Shown piece by piece: positions 12,257 through 25,552 of a stretch of 64,000 nucleotides of DNA. Within the stretch, counting starts at the first letter, position 1, and the number at the start of each line of letters is the position of its first letter. The stretch is from Taenia hydatigena (taxonomy: Eukaryota; Platyhelminthes; Cestoda; Cyclophyllidea; Taeniidae), in the NCBI GenBank assembly GCA_036345935.2, contig JADWOT020000235.1, positions 1 to 64,000 on the forward strand, given 5' to 3'. A program made the position numbers and the translations under genes. The notes under the pieces are model-generated. The model searched no databases and had not been told where the DNA came from. It worked only from the letters and a program-made list of their open reading frames with translations.

Positions 12257-15200
12257 CTAAAAGAAGTAATAACAGCTCACATGCACAGACCACCACTCAG
12301 TCTATTTGGCATCCATGAACTCGAAGAACCAAAGCAATTGCTTGAAAATTCTCTCAAAATGCTAAATACGAATTATTTCAAACGAAGCATCGCCTAGAAC
12401 TGATTTCCTACCCTTTTTGAATTGTTCGGAGTAATTAAATTGTGAACGGAAACCGGAACTGCCAATAAAGTCCATTGCTCACAAGTGTCTTAGCATTTGT
12501 GGCGCACTGATCCACTTTTGTGGCACAAAGCTCTATTCGCAACGGAGACTCTGAGATCAAACCTTCCTCACCCAACTACACATCATGGCGAGTGCTTAAA
12601 TCTGCACGCGCAGTCCCTTGGACGGTGGTATCAATCTTAGAGTTAGTGTAGGTGGGCGTAGTGTATATAGAGTGGCTTGAAAATTGACAATTTTACAACT
12701 TTAGAACTATTTACTTAAAGCTCAATGCCTCATTTTAAATACAACGAAAATGAGTTGCTCAAACACGATTGTAATACTTATGTTCCCTAATTGTGTTTGC
12801 AGGTGTCTAGAGGCAACCAACTTTCTCATTTACTAAGGTGGAAGAGGGGAAGACGAGGAAAGAGAAGTACGACCTACAATGGCATGCATGGTCTCAATGA
12901 CGTACGTGTCAACCCAAAATAAACGTGTAAATTAGATGCGTCACTCTATGCACTTCATGATTAAACAAAGTGGAAATATCCACTTGCATAAAAAAATTGT
13001 GAAGTGCACTTTTTAAAAAAGATTTCTGTGAATGATTGTGCTGATTAATTGTTTTCAGAAAAGAGTGAGAATGGTGTAGTTGGACATGTGGCCAAATTCG
13101 ATGGCTTCTTCAAATCACTTTCGATGCTGGCCGAGTGTCTCATTTTGGGAAACCTCACCAGCGCATCCACTGCCTTGGATAGAGGCAGATGAAATGGACA
13201 GACAGCTAGAAACGGTTCTGCTTTGCGGCATTCGCAGCATCCAAATGGTTGCATTTTACAAACTACCTTTATAATTAGGAGCGTCTTCTCGAGCTTAATG
13301 ACCACTGCTACTTGTTTTGCCCGTCTGTCAATTCGTACGCTAATGTCAACTGCACTTCTCGACCTGTTTTTGCAGGTGATGATAGAGCATGGGGAGGGAG
13401 CATCCACATGATGGCAGTCAATTGCAGGCATTGCAAAGATTTAAGAAAGCTCCTACTGACGCACAGTTATGGGCGTGCATCTGACGCAAGGTACGTGGTC
13501 AGTCGTTAGAATGCACACTTAAGGACTTGTTTAGCATTTCAAACCAAGTTAATAAGATGAGTACACTGAACTTACACTTGCGTAGCAGTTGATGCACCTA
13601 CCATATCTTCCGACGAGATCGGTTCCAGTTTGAGCAGTGTGTGGTAAGGATTACGGCCAAGTCAGGAGAGATGAGAACGCTATGTGCTGCGATATGAGTC
13701 TGATCTGGATAATTTTTTATCAAATCAGAAGCTTTAGCTTTGGTTCAGACACTTCGACTGACTGTAGAGCTATGGACGTGCTCATGCGAAGCCAGCCAGA
13801 TCCAGCGGTAGCAATCAACGATGCGTTCTACTACCTGATAACATTCTTGACTCCGACACTACCAACTTCTTTCACTTGGATAACACTAAGCCAACACTTT
13901 ATAATTATTAGGCAACAACGCCTGCATTGTGCCTCCCCATGCTCCATTTACCATACCTGTCTAGCACACGGGTAAAGCTGCCCGCGTGCATTTACCTTTC
14001 GTTCATTGCAAATTACCGACCCCAGAACCGCGCCTCCTTTCGCCTCTCTTTTTTGTCACTCTCGCCTCGACAGCCACCGCCACAGCCAACCTAACTTAAT
14101 CCCATCTCTTTCTTTCAAGTCATTATTCCTGACCATTTTTTGATGGGTTCTGCTCGCAACTCATCCATTTGTTCATGGCTCACTGCTCACTTGTACTTCA
14201 AGCTCACTCAGGCTCAATTGCGCTTTTAATGATGTAGGCAAGACTGGACTGTAATTATCATGCTGCCTGCTTTAACTTTGCACCTCGAAATATTTAATGT
14301 TAATTATTTTTCTTGCTTCTTTTTTTAAGGTGCTGATTGAGGTACCCCTTCGCATTTAGTCGTGTCGAAAGATTTCGTTGTTTGTAGTCTCCAATCTGGT
14401 GAACCTTCCCCTGCACATTGCATCGTCGCGTAAGCTTAGCTTTTGTCCTTTTGTGCAAGCCAGTCAAAGTGTAATAATAATATGTATCCACCTTTTCTTA
14501 GTCAGATTAGGATGCACAAAGCCCTATATGCTGTTTTTCGCAATAACAATAGGGTTGCATTAATATTTCGCCTCGTTTCACATGTATATTCACAATCCTT
14601 CGGTCAAATGAATTAAGCCTACAACTGACCAAGCGATGCGAATTAAAGGATTGAATTTTCCGCGACATCCGTTTATGCACCTGCCCAGGCCACTCCGAAT
14701 TGAACCACTTTAACGATACATCGCCTATGATGCAGAAAAAGAATACATCAGCACTGCTCCTCCATCATTGAAGAAGGCAGACGAGAGTGTGGTGGAATGG
14801 CAGCAGATGAATTGAATTAGTTTAGATATAAATTATGCAACAATGGGTAACCGATCCCGAGAAAAGTCCTCACAACTTCTTCGCACAGGACCATTGCCTT
14901 CTTTACTAGCATCTGCTGCTTCCAGACATCAATAAGTTGGCATTGGTTACAACAAAAATAACAATGATGATAAATATGTGTAGAGCTTACTCACTTGTTA
15001 ACAGGTATAAGTAAACCCACAAGATCTGGGTTCCTCAATGAGGCCCAATGAAACTGCAACAACCTTTTGAATGGTCGCATCGTGCTTCTATGTATTTACA
15101 CGATAGCCTACTGTGTTGGTGCACTCGTCATGTGGTCTACAAGACACCAACCTAGCTTGAGCGTTGAGGACTGCATCATCGGAACCTAAACATTATCAGA

Positions 15201-15390
15201 TATTCTGCAGCCCCTATCAAACAGTGTAATACAACATGTATCCACCGGTCTAATATAGGATTTTATTCTGGTAAGCATCGCTTCATCAGTAACTTATTGC
15301 ATTCAATGGTAGTGTTTTGGGAGAATCTTGATTTTCAGACGAAGAGCTCGACTTACTCTCAGTGCATGAACAAGCACATTTGTGTCGAGT
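12257..15390. other. Inverted-repeat spacer, second part: no gene recognised
   Basis: Several ORFs of 60 to 128 codons overlap on opposite strands (13,045-13,431 minus and 13,080-13,509 plus are the densest). None has a motif I know or clean borders. A plus-strand ORF of 112 codons at 13,637-13,975 is within chance expectation. Confidence 0.4.
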
Positions 15391-16735
15391 GGGACTAATC
15401 AACCCTTCTCAGTTGGCTAGTGCACTGTCATGCATCCTCATTGCCCATACGCAGTGTCAATACCAATAACAATGCCAACACTCCAGTAGCGCAGGAGCAC
15501 TCAAAAATCCATTTATCTCAAGCAAGTAGTAAATGGTAATGATGCCACGTTTCGGACGCTCAGGCAATTATTTGATGTCAGCAAATAGATTATTAACATT
15601 CTTGAAGGAAGTGGACTTCTGCGAATGGTTTAGGCAGCATTCTGCAGGATTTGTACCTCCTAGTTATTCTTCTTGCAGGACGATGCGAATGGGTGACCAG
15701 TGCACCTCCAGTTGTGCAACACCGAAGCCAAGTCGTAACAACCGATTCCAGATTCTTTAAATTGCAATATCGAAGCCCCATTGATGGTATTGCGACTTAA
15801 TGTTGCGCAAAGATGAAATCCTTACCGCGCCGTTCAAGACCAGAGGAGGATCGTCCTCTAATGCCAAAACGCTATGAAGCAGAGCATAAAACTTTGCATC
15901 GTCGTGCTACTCGTCGTTTGTGGAAGTGAAGAGTGAAGTAACGAATTCTAAAGAGCTTACAAAAATATTGCCCAGCCATCAGAGCTTGCATCCTGGTGTT
16001 TTAAAATCAGGTCATTTGGGCAAATGGTTTACTGTACGAACAGCATTTCAGTGGTAAAGGAAGGAAGAACGCACACCTCTTCTTTGTCTTCTGACGCTCT
16101 AAACGTAGTGCACTGATTTTGAATGTCCAAATAAATAATCTCATCCGTGGCAGCTATATGATTGACAACACTTTGTTAAGGTTTTCTTTGTGAGAGATTT
16201 TAGGTGCATATTTTTGTGACATATCTACAGGAAGAAGTAACTGGAAAAAGCGCTTTTCGTCGAGAGAAAAGTTTATAATAGCTTTAGAAACCAAGAGTTC
16301 TTTGTTTTCCTACAACTTTTTCAAATTCCTATCAAGCGGAATTCTTTAACGTTGGTTCATTTTCATCATAAGTAGGTGGATTGCGGCGTTTTTGGGACTT
16401 TCAATGAGTTAAAATAAGTGTAATGTTAATAAACCGGTCAAAAGGCTGTTTTTGCTTTAGGTGATGACAGGTCTAATTTTCCTGTTTTAAAGATTAGAGC
16501 ATTTGAAGCTAAGTAATTTTGGCATGCTAACTAAGCCAATTCATCTTCGCTTCAGTGGCAGAAGAAAGCTGCTGAATGAGACTTCGAGACTACAGATTAT
16601 GCTCTAGCAATGCACCTTTGCAATCAATAGACGAATCCAAACCATGTCCGTTTGCAATGAAGTTGGCTGATTCTTGACTGTAAGGTGTATTTCTGCCGTA
16701 TTCTTGATTATAAAGCACCACAAATATCCCACATC
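15391..16735 (-). repeat. Inverted repeat, right arm (R)
   Basis: Reverse complement of the left arm. Bases 15,391 to about 16,249 match L essentially perfectly. From the A-run at about 16,250 onward the match drops sharply but stays recognisable to about 16,735; for example AGCATTTGAAGCTAAGTAA and the AAGGTGTATTTCTGCC block near 16,680 are still shared. A step in identity inside one collinear pair is the signature expected from gene conversion over an older inverted duplication. The spacer is about 6.8 kb. Confidence 0.95.
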
Positions 16736-17660
16736 AAAGGTCGTCATCAAAATTATTCGTATAAGATAGCCACTTTGCTCCTTTTGAAAGGTGAAATGAG
16801 ACGGCTACCACCTCTATATCCTCTACGTTCCACCTGTATCACTTCTTTAAGATAAAAGACAAAGCTATTACTCTTTTTTGGCATCGGTGGCTAAAATAAA
16901 AAAAACAAATGCCAAGTGACTTCGATGAGAAATTTGTTTTCAGAAATGCAACCAAAGTCTGTAGTTAGCTAAGATTACTTCAGGGAGTTTTATTGACCGC
17001 AAAAGCCGCGCAGACACATATACTCCCTTTAAATTTTCTTTGGTGGATGCAAAAACGTAAAAGCCATAATTAAGCAAAGATTATAAAGAGCCTACCTTAT
17101 GGACATCTCTCAAGTCAAACGTAGGCGATCTTTCCACATCCGACTCTCACTGTGCAGACGATTGCTATGGCGATTAACAACCTAACGAGATGGCTAACTC
17201 TAAACGGTTCTTAGCCAACGAAGACACTTTTAGCAGTTGCTCCCACTCACTGGTATTTCGTCTGCAATTTGCATTTGAACAAAACAACATTTTCTTTCAA
17301 AATATTTTTCGCGGCTCTTTACCTAAGCACCTCTTTCCCCTTTTTATAGCAGCATTCGACGAATTTCGCACTGGAACAATTTTAGAATGAAACGCAGAAC
17401 CGAACATCTGTCCACGACATCAATAGGTTTCAAATCTTTGCGCGTAGATGCCAAAACAAAGTCTTTTAACACCCATTGGAGCCTAAAGAAAGGCACTTTT
17501 AGCAACAATTTTTAGTTTTAATTTTGCTAAGTCAAACTATCCCACCAGCTGCATCCTGATGGACAATAAATGCAACAATTGAGTGGCCATCGTACCTTAG
17601 GTTTCTCCTTCAACTTTAAATAAAATTGAGGTAGGAGAGCGCTAATCGACTGCAACTCAC
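16736..17660. other. No gene recognised
   Basis: A 66-codon plus-strand ORF at 17,190-17,390 only. This lies downstream of the exon at 17,661-17,897 and may be its intron. Confidence 0.4.
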
Positions 17661-17897
17661 CTGATTTTGGTGGCGATGAAAAATGAGACGCAAGATGTTC
17701 TGCCACCTTGTGATGAAGCCGTGTAGTGATGATGCGAATCAGAAAGCAGGCCTTCCCTATTCTACTGCATAAGTGCAAGATTCGCTGAAGTCGGTTCATG
17801 GCGTAGTGCTTGCTGCGAGTATCCATCGCCATGACCTTAAACAGTGAGTGGAATTCGATGTAAATTCTCTCCACCAAATCCTTTGTTATATCGGCAT
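17661..17897 (-). CDS. Coding exon of an unidentified gene
   Basis: The minus-strand frame ends at a perfect donor (CAG then GTGAGT) and starts after an AAATTAG acceptor with few pyrimidines. It encodes about 78 residues with a clear amphipathic helical pattern: DLVERIYIEFHSLFKV, RSKHYAMNRLQRILHLCSR, FLIRIITTRLHHKVAEHL and SHFSSPPKS. Leucine, isoleucine and histidine spacing suggests a helical-repeat or scaffold domain, but no family was recognised. The exon begins with two bases of a split codon and ends after one base, which is compatible with splicing to the exon at 11,996-12,256. The acceptor is the weaker border, and the frame is open for three more codons upstream. Confidence 0.6.
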
Positions 17898-20530
17898 CTA
17901 ATTTTACCGAAACTCACCTTACCTATACCTATATCTACAAAGAAGCCGTAGTATCTTCTTGATCTCTGCTAACTTCTGACACATATGTTACCCTACCGTC
18001 AAGCATGGCATCAGTTTATAGCATGGTTTGCCTCTCATTCACCGATCTTCCATGCCTCATCTCACTGTCAAGTAATAACGAAGTAAATTGTCCACTTCAA
18101 AGTTGTAATAATATCTAAAATCCAAATGCTGCAGGCACTCGCGAATTCGAGTTCAGCGACTGCTGTGATAAGTGACGGGTGATGCCCGATGTGATAAAAA
18201 ATGTGGATAAATGGATAGGGTGTTGGGTAAATGAATTCCTATAATTAAAACAAATAAATAAGTTGGTTGGCTTTGCATGGATCTTTTAAAAGTAGAGGAA
18301 TAAAACAAGGGACTGGAAGAACCTGGAAAAAGGAATAGATGAGTGGGTCAGGAATTAATAAGTGAATAAGGGAAGAAATGTATATTTGAGTGGGTACAGA
18401 TAAAAAGGCAGAATTTCGGGCCGAAATGTTATTGAATGAATAGAGTGCGAAATATTGTATGATTGCATCAAATAATCGGAACTGAAATAACGGAAAATTT
18501 CCCCACTAGGATGGATTACTGGAGGTCAACTTGGCTCACAGCTTGTGGGCCACCGGTAGTACGAATAAGGCGGTGTTGGATCGGCGGATATCTACCCGAA
18601 CGGCTGAACCAGTCACGGGGCACGATGCGCCTGAGCTGCGCATCCTGTGGTGCGGACGTGCAAACAACAAAACAGCATTCTAGAGCTTTCCTTGCTTTCG
18701 TTTGTTGGATGAGGTAGGCAGACAGACTTGTAAAGCGCAATGCACTTCACTGCTACAGGAGAGTTCAAACTGCGTGCAGGCCTGCATCAGCACTAAAGCG
18801 AGACTCACTCGTGCTGTGCCCTGGGTTAAAGTACGCACGATTCGGAGGCATGAAATGCGTTTGGGTAGAAATGTTGGTGTGAAGCATGGGAAGGATTGAA
18901 AGAAAATGAACTAAATGAAGCCCAATACGTTAATAGTTTGTTCCTTCACATATGTACTTATTAATGTCATCAGTTTGGTGAAATACGTCTATTTTACTAC
19001 GCCTAGGCAAGATAAGGTGTTCAACCTTTCACATTGTTGACTACACGATAAAATTTAATGACCTATCTAGACGCATGTCAGCGTTATGTTATTTGATCGT
19101 GCCCTACCTAGCATGCCGTATTTCCGGCTTTTTCTTCGTAATATATGTGTGGTGCAGATTCGTGATCTCGTTATTAGTAGCCAACTGAGATCGAACCCAA
19201 TCGCTTGTTGAAGTGTTTGAGTTGGTGAATACCTAAACCCTAAATCGTAATCAAACAGCTTCTCATCTTCGCAGACTTTTGCGCCTCTGTCACCATGAGT
19301 TTCTTTAGGCAAGACTTTTGGCCCAGTTGCTCGAATCGCAGAGCACTGACTGATTGGGCACATTTACTGACTGACCATTGTGTGTTACTGAAAATGGATT
19401 CGACTTGACTGGTCTCGTCTTTATTTATCACATCCTAATTTGTACTTGTCACCAACATGCATCCATTACTGATGCACTGGCTTGTTGCAGCACATCGGAG
19501 GAAGAAAAAGATGAGAGGAATGCAATGATGGAAATGTTGTGTATTGTCCTTTAACCCTCACTTGAATACGCAGCTAGATTTTATGCATGGAAAATTAATG
19601 CCAGGTGAGCATGCTAAAACTTGTTTGCAAAGACATTCAGAATTCAAGCACCTGCCACACATCTGTGCAGGTTAGCGGTTGGATGCGATAATCAGACCCC
19701 TACAGGTTGCGGTAAGTTGCTAAGCCAAGGCACACCATAAGCGTGGAGCCCACTTTTGGGCACCTAACACATTCAAATGATTTCTGATGGGATAACCTTC
19801 CGATTTCAAATACGACTTTTGCCTAATTATTAATTGAGACCATTAGGCTTAGTTTTCCGTACTTATATCAAAAGTTCTCTGAAGAACGCGAAGGTAATGC
19901 TTGTAATGCAACTATCTGCTCCGTATTACTAAACTATTGTTGAGTCCCTAAACTTCTGTGATTGGAGTGAAGTGGCCTGCAGACTCCCTTGACAAGGCTC
20001 AGACATCGAATACGACGTAGATTTATTCGCCCAACATGACTCCAAGGTGTGCTAGATAAAATTCCACTGCAGAGACGACCAAGGCTTATTATTTAGCCAA
20101 AATAAAGTTCTGTATTCATGTAGGTAGCTTCCAATGATTTGTTTTGTCATCCTTTTTTCATGTCTTTTAGGTGGGTTCGGTTTTATGCATCCCTTGAAAG
20201 AAATGCACGCATCATTGCAAATTAGCTGTAACACCAGCAGGTACTATAGCCCGTGTTTGCAAGTGAGTGCAAGCATCAATGGCCTGACTTGAGTGCAAAA
20301 TATTTGCGCCTCTTGGAGCACGGTGGGGGAGGGCGCTTCATATGCAATGACAATTTGCAACTTTGTCATTGCACTTTCCCAGTAGTCTCAAGCAACTACA
20401 CCTTACCGAAATTTCATCAGTAGACAGCATAAATGCTGTCACCAGTTGAGAATAGTGTTGAAGGCAGTGCTGATGATGTCGCCTACTTGTCTCTGCCAGA
20501 AGCATGATGAATTCGATAGATTGCACCTGT
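17898..20530. other. No gene recognised
   Basis: Small ORFs on both strands (the longest is 98 codons, minus, 19,067-19,363). A purine-rich stretch lies at about 18,290-18,420. No shared repeat was noticed. Confidence 0.4.
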
Positions 20531-20862
20531 TTACAAGAGTTTTACGAATTTCGATAGACGAATCCAACCTTGCAGAGTTAAGTGGGGTTGTAAACAGCAA
20601 ATATTGGTTGTAAACGATGCTTTGCTCGGGGGTGACGGATTAGCCTTACATCCATTGCCGTCTATGCCTACTAACTCACAATTCGGCGCAAACTGGTTGA
20701 CACATAAACGCATATCTGATGCTTGTTGGATGTAGTTGGTCGTGTTTAGAAGACCTAAAGCCACTGCATTGCTATGCATGAAAATATGCGAAGACGTTGG
20801 GATTTGGAGTAAATTGCTCTCATCTACTGTAACCAGCCATTTCTTACCACGCTTTTTTTGCT
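20531..20862 (-). CDS. Candidate ORF or exon, unidentified
   Basis: The minus-strand frame is open for about 110 codons, from just inside a TAG near 20,863 down to a stop at 20,531-20,533. It includes KKWLVTVDESNLLQIPTS, NTTNYIQQASDMRLCVNQF and NPSPPSKASFTTN. A GTGAGT donor sits inside the frame after NQFAPN, so the true exon may be the first 60 or so codons, possibly beginning after GGTTACAG. There is no identifiable domain. An open run this long is not rare by chance, so the call rests on peptide character and the internal donor. Confidence 0.3.
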
Positions 20863-22930
20863 AGATCAAGATGGGTCATTCAAAATACAAATTGTTCAAG
20901 GTACGCGATAAGTACTGATTGATCATAAAAACCATGTCACTTTGAGAGTCACTTTGAACCATTTTCGCCCAAGCGAGAATTTCGCTCACCAGCAAATTTT
21001 TAAAGGCTTCTTTTGCGAGTCCTTCGCACTAGTTAGCTTTATCTTATAAACCCTCCCGTTAAAGCACTGTTGTGCTCGGGGAAAAACTGATAGGAGACTC
21101 ATAAAACGAAGTTTTTGATGAAACGGTGGCCTGCCTATACTTTTCCTCTTCTACGTTATTTTACCATGTGCAACATTCCTCCATGCCATCACCTGGAGCC
21201 GGGACAATTTGCTACATAGGTAACCACGATAGCGTTAAAATGCATGCACAAATTAGCTCTTATGAAGGCCTTCTCAGCGGGCCCCTGTGCTACTGACAGA
21301 AGCATATCCGCTCCTCCAATTCAGGAGTCCATACAAATCATGTGCTTAATCGATTTGTTCCCTTTGTCAGTATTTTGGAAATTCGGAAATGAAATGAAAC
21401 AACACAGAGATATTAACTCACCTAGCCTGGTCAGTCTTGCATTTACTCTTTCCGGTGAGCACTAGAGGGTAGTAGATTAGGGTTAAATCCAGATGCCGTG
21501 CCCCAAGATGAATGCACATAACTGCAGTGATCGGATAACCCACACCATTCACACAAAGCGCTATTTGTCGACCTTAGATATCACCAGAAAGAATGCAACA
21601 TTAAAAAATGAACAAAAGTATGGTCGGAGGGGAGTACGGACTCTGAGCACATACCTATACGCTTATAACCCAGGACAGAGTTAGATGTCATCCGATGTCA
21701 GTGGGGGCTAAAATGTCCCAAGTTCCGTTTGCCTTATCAAACCTGTTGTAGGTTGAAGGAATGGGAGAGATTGCTCAGTGTGTGACGAGGCTGCACAACT
21801 AATGCTTTTGATGCTTCAATGATTATCGATAGCCAATTTTGCCCACAACCAGAATCGACCACCACAAAAACTGAAAAAAGTTGTGTGGAGCTCATACCAC
21901 TTCTTTTCTGCCACTCACGCATGCAATTTACTAATCGTCAAATCGGTTGCATGGGCACCTGCATAATGGGGATTCGAAAGGGGTTGATGTTGGTGACATG
22001 CGGAGAAATTGAAGATGAGAGTAATTACCATAGTTGGAGGTAGCTGTGATCAACTTGCCGTAGGGCATGTTTTTAGGATCGCCAGGCATCCACAACACCA
22101 CAGCACACGTTTCCCTCCTTCCACACTCTGTTTAGTAATAGTTTTGACGAAGGGTAACTTTTGTGGAGGGTAAACTAGATTTCTTTGGCACTACGACCGA
22201 TAGAGCGCTTCGCGTTCACAGAATTGGCAGTGGGTTTGGTCTGTTTTGAAAAAAAAATTTGGCTGACTAAAGACATGATTAAGGAGGCATTTACGCACAA
22301 AGGCTGTAGCACCCAGGTGATCCCGCCAATCCACGCGATTACGCTCCTCTAGACAAGTGATGTAAAACGCATGAACCTCTGACTCTCCACCGCTACTGAT
22401 GTTATTCGAAAAACGCGGAACCGTCAATTTTGAAAGTTAAGCTTAACGTCAATCATCCAATAAACAGGTGCGACAGGCGGGGGTTCTTGATGGAGAACTT
22501 TCCAAAGACCTTTTTATTTGTATCATATGCAACCACGTTTGTGTTCCCGTCTTTCCCCTTAACCGATAGCACATATTCAGCTCGTTCTGACAAATGCAGG
22601 CACCCTGAAATGCGCAACACTCCCTCTTCCCATAGTTACGAAGTAAAATGTAACCTTCCTATTTTCGCAATTCTAGGTCATAGGGCTGCAAGCACTTTGT
22701 GTAAAGTGTCTTCTATGGATGAACTGGTTTTGTAGATGAACGATGGAAAAGCGCTCACGCTTTTCTTTGTTGGACACTCTATACATGTGAAAGTGATTTC
22801 TATGCTCTCATATGTTCCAGCAGTATCTGCATCTTCCTTCCTTTTCCTACTAATGCCTCTCTTCTGCTTTCGATCAGTGTACTAGTTCATACTCCAGCAT
22901 CACCATCGCGAGCACGTATGAATAGGCTCG
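20863..22930. other. No gene recognised
   Basis: ORFs up to 101 codons (22,430-22,735 plus). None has convincing exon borders. Confidence 0.4.
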
Positions 22931-23290
22931 TATTTTTATAATGCAGAATGCAACCAAGCATGCATGCAAAATATAAATGCACGATGCAAGGTAAACGTCA
23001 CCTTCTCTTTAATATTCACGCATCAATGCGCAATCAACTCTAACAACATTGTTAATATTTACGCACACATACATTTGCATACATACTCAAGTTGATAAAA
23101 CATTACATCCAGGCGCATTGGGGTAATGCACAGGTAGTGCATAAAGTAGACACACATACCGCTAACATGAAAGCAAATTAAATGCACACATACACGCACC
23201 CATGCATATGCATCCTCGCGGTCAATGATGGGATGTTTATCCTCGCCTATGCACATGCATATACGAGTGCACAGACTAACTTAACTTGAC
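22930..23290. repeat. Alternating purine-pyrimidine (CA/TA/GCATGC-rich) stretch
   Basis: Enriched in words such as ACACATACA, GCATGCATGC and CATGCATATGCA, with few runs of either base class. It is a degenerate microsatellite and not an exact tandem repeat. The minus-strand ORF here (23,059-23,256) is a by-product, reading V, C and H rich residues. Confidence 0.6.
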
Positions 23291-25147
23291 TTATAAATTT
23301 ACGTGTAAATACAATTAGTGCTTGCGCACAAATTCTAACAGACAGGATTTTGAGTTGTTCACTCATGAAATCATACCCACCTGTACACAAAGCCATGTTT
23401 CTATTAATGGTTTCACAAATGGCTGGTCCCCCCACATTAACACATTGATGTGTGTGCATAACCATATCTAAATACATTGCACTGATACCGATTGTGTTCA
23501 CCCATATGTACTGCTGAAGAGGATGAGCATCATGGCAGTGTAGTGTGGCGTGAAGAGTTAGACTTCAAGTTCCCAATGCGGGTCACTACTCGCGGGTGCT
23601 TGTTTGCACCTGTGAATCACGACTGCACTGCTGCCTCTCCACGAGACAGGCGTCGGCTATCCTGATTAACAATGGGACCGAGCTCGCACTTACTCTTTTC
23701 CGATAAAAAGAGGCAGAAGTTGAAGTCGTAGTTTGTTTATAACCACCACATACAACATACATGCACATGTAGCTCTGTGGCATTCCTGTTCCCTATTACC
23801 CCATCCCTACATCTCATTAGGACATATTTTAGCACGTCCTTGCACATCATACGTCTATCCGCCTCCAATTCTGTCTTGCATTGACCTGTCGTGTTCATTT
23901 TTGTCCAGCTTCATTGCCAAGTTCCAGTACTTTACTTAACTCTGTCTTCCTCCTTACCTTTCGTATACCATGGGGGCCTGATTACACCTTCTCCTTTTAT
24001 CCACTCGAAAGTGAAGTTAAGAACCTTGTTTCTTTTTCGTAATTCATAAGCCGTGTAAACTTCCACCCCTTTCCTTACCTCGTGGTAGGTGTTCATTTTA
24101 GCTCTGTTAGACGGTTCGTCTACCTCGTCCTTCACGGACCAGGCGAGAATGCATATTTTTGCATATTTGTTTGTGTGCGTGTGGGTGAGGGTGTTTGTTC
24201 ATGCACATCTGCCTTCATTCCCTCCGAAACTCCAAGTTTTTTGAAGGACAGCACTACCATGATTGAGATGAGAGGTTGAAGATTTGATTTGCTATCTCAT
24301 CTTGGTGACTTCATCTTTTACCTTGCAACTTTGCAGCTGCTCACCTACGGATTAAAATAGACAAGCAGAGGAGGAAAGAAGAAGCAAAAGGCAAGATGTG
24401 GGCAGAAACGGCAGGAGGGAATAAACAGGGGGCAACTGGCAAGGGAAAAGTAATCGAATGAACCCATGCAGACATTGAAGCAAGGGTTTTATCAAACCAA
24501 GGCTTATAGTTGCAAAGCGGAGTCCCATTATCGAAGGCAAAACGAGTTTTTGGATCCATAAGAGACGAAACCACAAATCAATTGACACAACGTCTCCAAA
24601 TGCGGCTTGACGCTAGACCAACCTGACTGGTGGTCAATCACCTTGGCTGCATAGGTTGCACTTATGTGATAAATCGTCCGACACCGCACGCAGAGCCTGC
24701 ACGTGTGACAAATCGAAAGATCACGCACGTGAGAGGACGAAAAAGAGACGGAATGAAGAAGGGGATGAAAAACGGAAGAAGAAGGTTGAACCGACTGTCA
24801 GGTACCCATCAAAACGTTAAGTTGTGCTTGTGTTCGCCTATTCTGTGTTAGTCCAAAACTAATACATTTGTTGAGGAAGCGAATGTTGGCCAATCTAGAC
24901 TTAGTGTGAAGGAGTCATCAGACTAAGGTAAAGCTTTAGGAAATGTTTGGATTATGCGTAGATTCCCAAAGTGCGGAGTCGCAAGTTAGTCAAAGCATGA
25001 GCTTTACTTCGAACATCTCCATATCACATGTGTTTATGCAACTGGTTAATGCCATAAAAACGTGAAAATTACCATTTAAAAATACACCTGCAGATGATTG
25101 CTTGATCCGACTATTAGCTTTGCTGGTTCGGCTGACCATAAAAAAAT
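23291..25147. other. No gene recognised
   Basis: Overlapping ORFs of 65 to 84 codons on both strands. A second TG-rich patch occurs near 24,150-24,215 (GTTTGTGTGCGTGTGGGTG). No exon was assigned. Confidence 0.4.
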
Positions 25148-25552
25148 TTGGTTTCGCTTGTTGGCTGCTCATGGAAAGGCCAAATATTGAGTTTGTCGAA
25201 TGTCGCTGCAACTGCACATGAGCAGCAAGAAGACGTCAGCATATCATCACCGACACCTTATTCTCAGACAAGCCTTTTATTCTTACCACCTTCCTACGAT
25301 TTCGCCAGACCAATTAATGGCGCTAAGCCCCTAAACAATACGGATGGAAGGTGGTTCACTTTCCAGCCATCATGCCATCGCATGTTTTCTACCCAATCGG
25401 ATCAGATCGCTCCAATCGGAGCCAATCCGTCCAATGGCACTTTTAACCATCTGAGGCGCAATTTCCTCCCAGTTCACGTAGCAGTAAACACAAAAGTCAA
25501 AACGAACTCGACGGGCGCCTCCTCCGTAACCGTCTTCTTGGAAAAGCAATGA
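25148..25552 (+). CDS. Candidate coding ORF, unidentified
   Basis: A 134-codon frame on the plus strand ends in TGA. It opens at a TTG codon, so it is more likely a partial exon than a full gene. A pyrimidine-rich run ending in TTTCGCCAG (about 25,276-25,308) would make a good acceptor for the last 80 or so codons. The peptide is rich in S, T, N and P, including NNTDGRWFTFQPSCHRMFS and IGANPSNGTFNHLRRNF. There is no domain, signal peptide or membrane segment that I recognise. Several ORFs of this size are expected by chance, hence the low score. Confidence 0.3.
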   Translation: MVSLVGCSWKGQILSLSNVAATAHEQQEDVSISSPTPYSQTSLLFLPPSYDFARPINGAKPLNNTDGRWFTFQPSCHRMFSTQSDQIAPIGANPSNGTFNHLRRNFLPVHVAVNTKVKTNSTGASSVTVFLEKQ

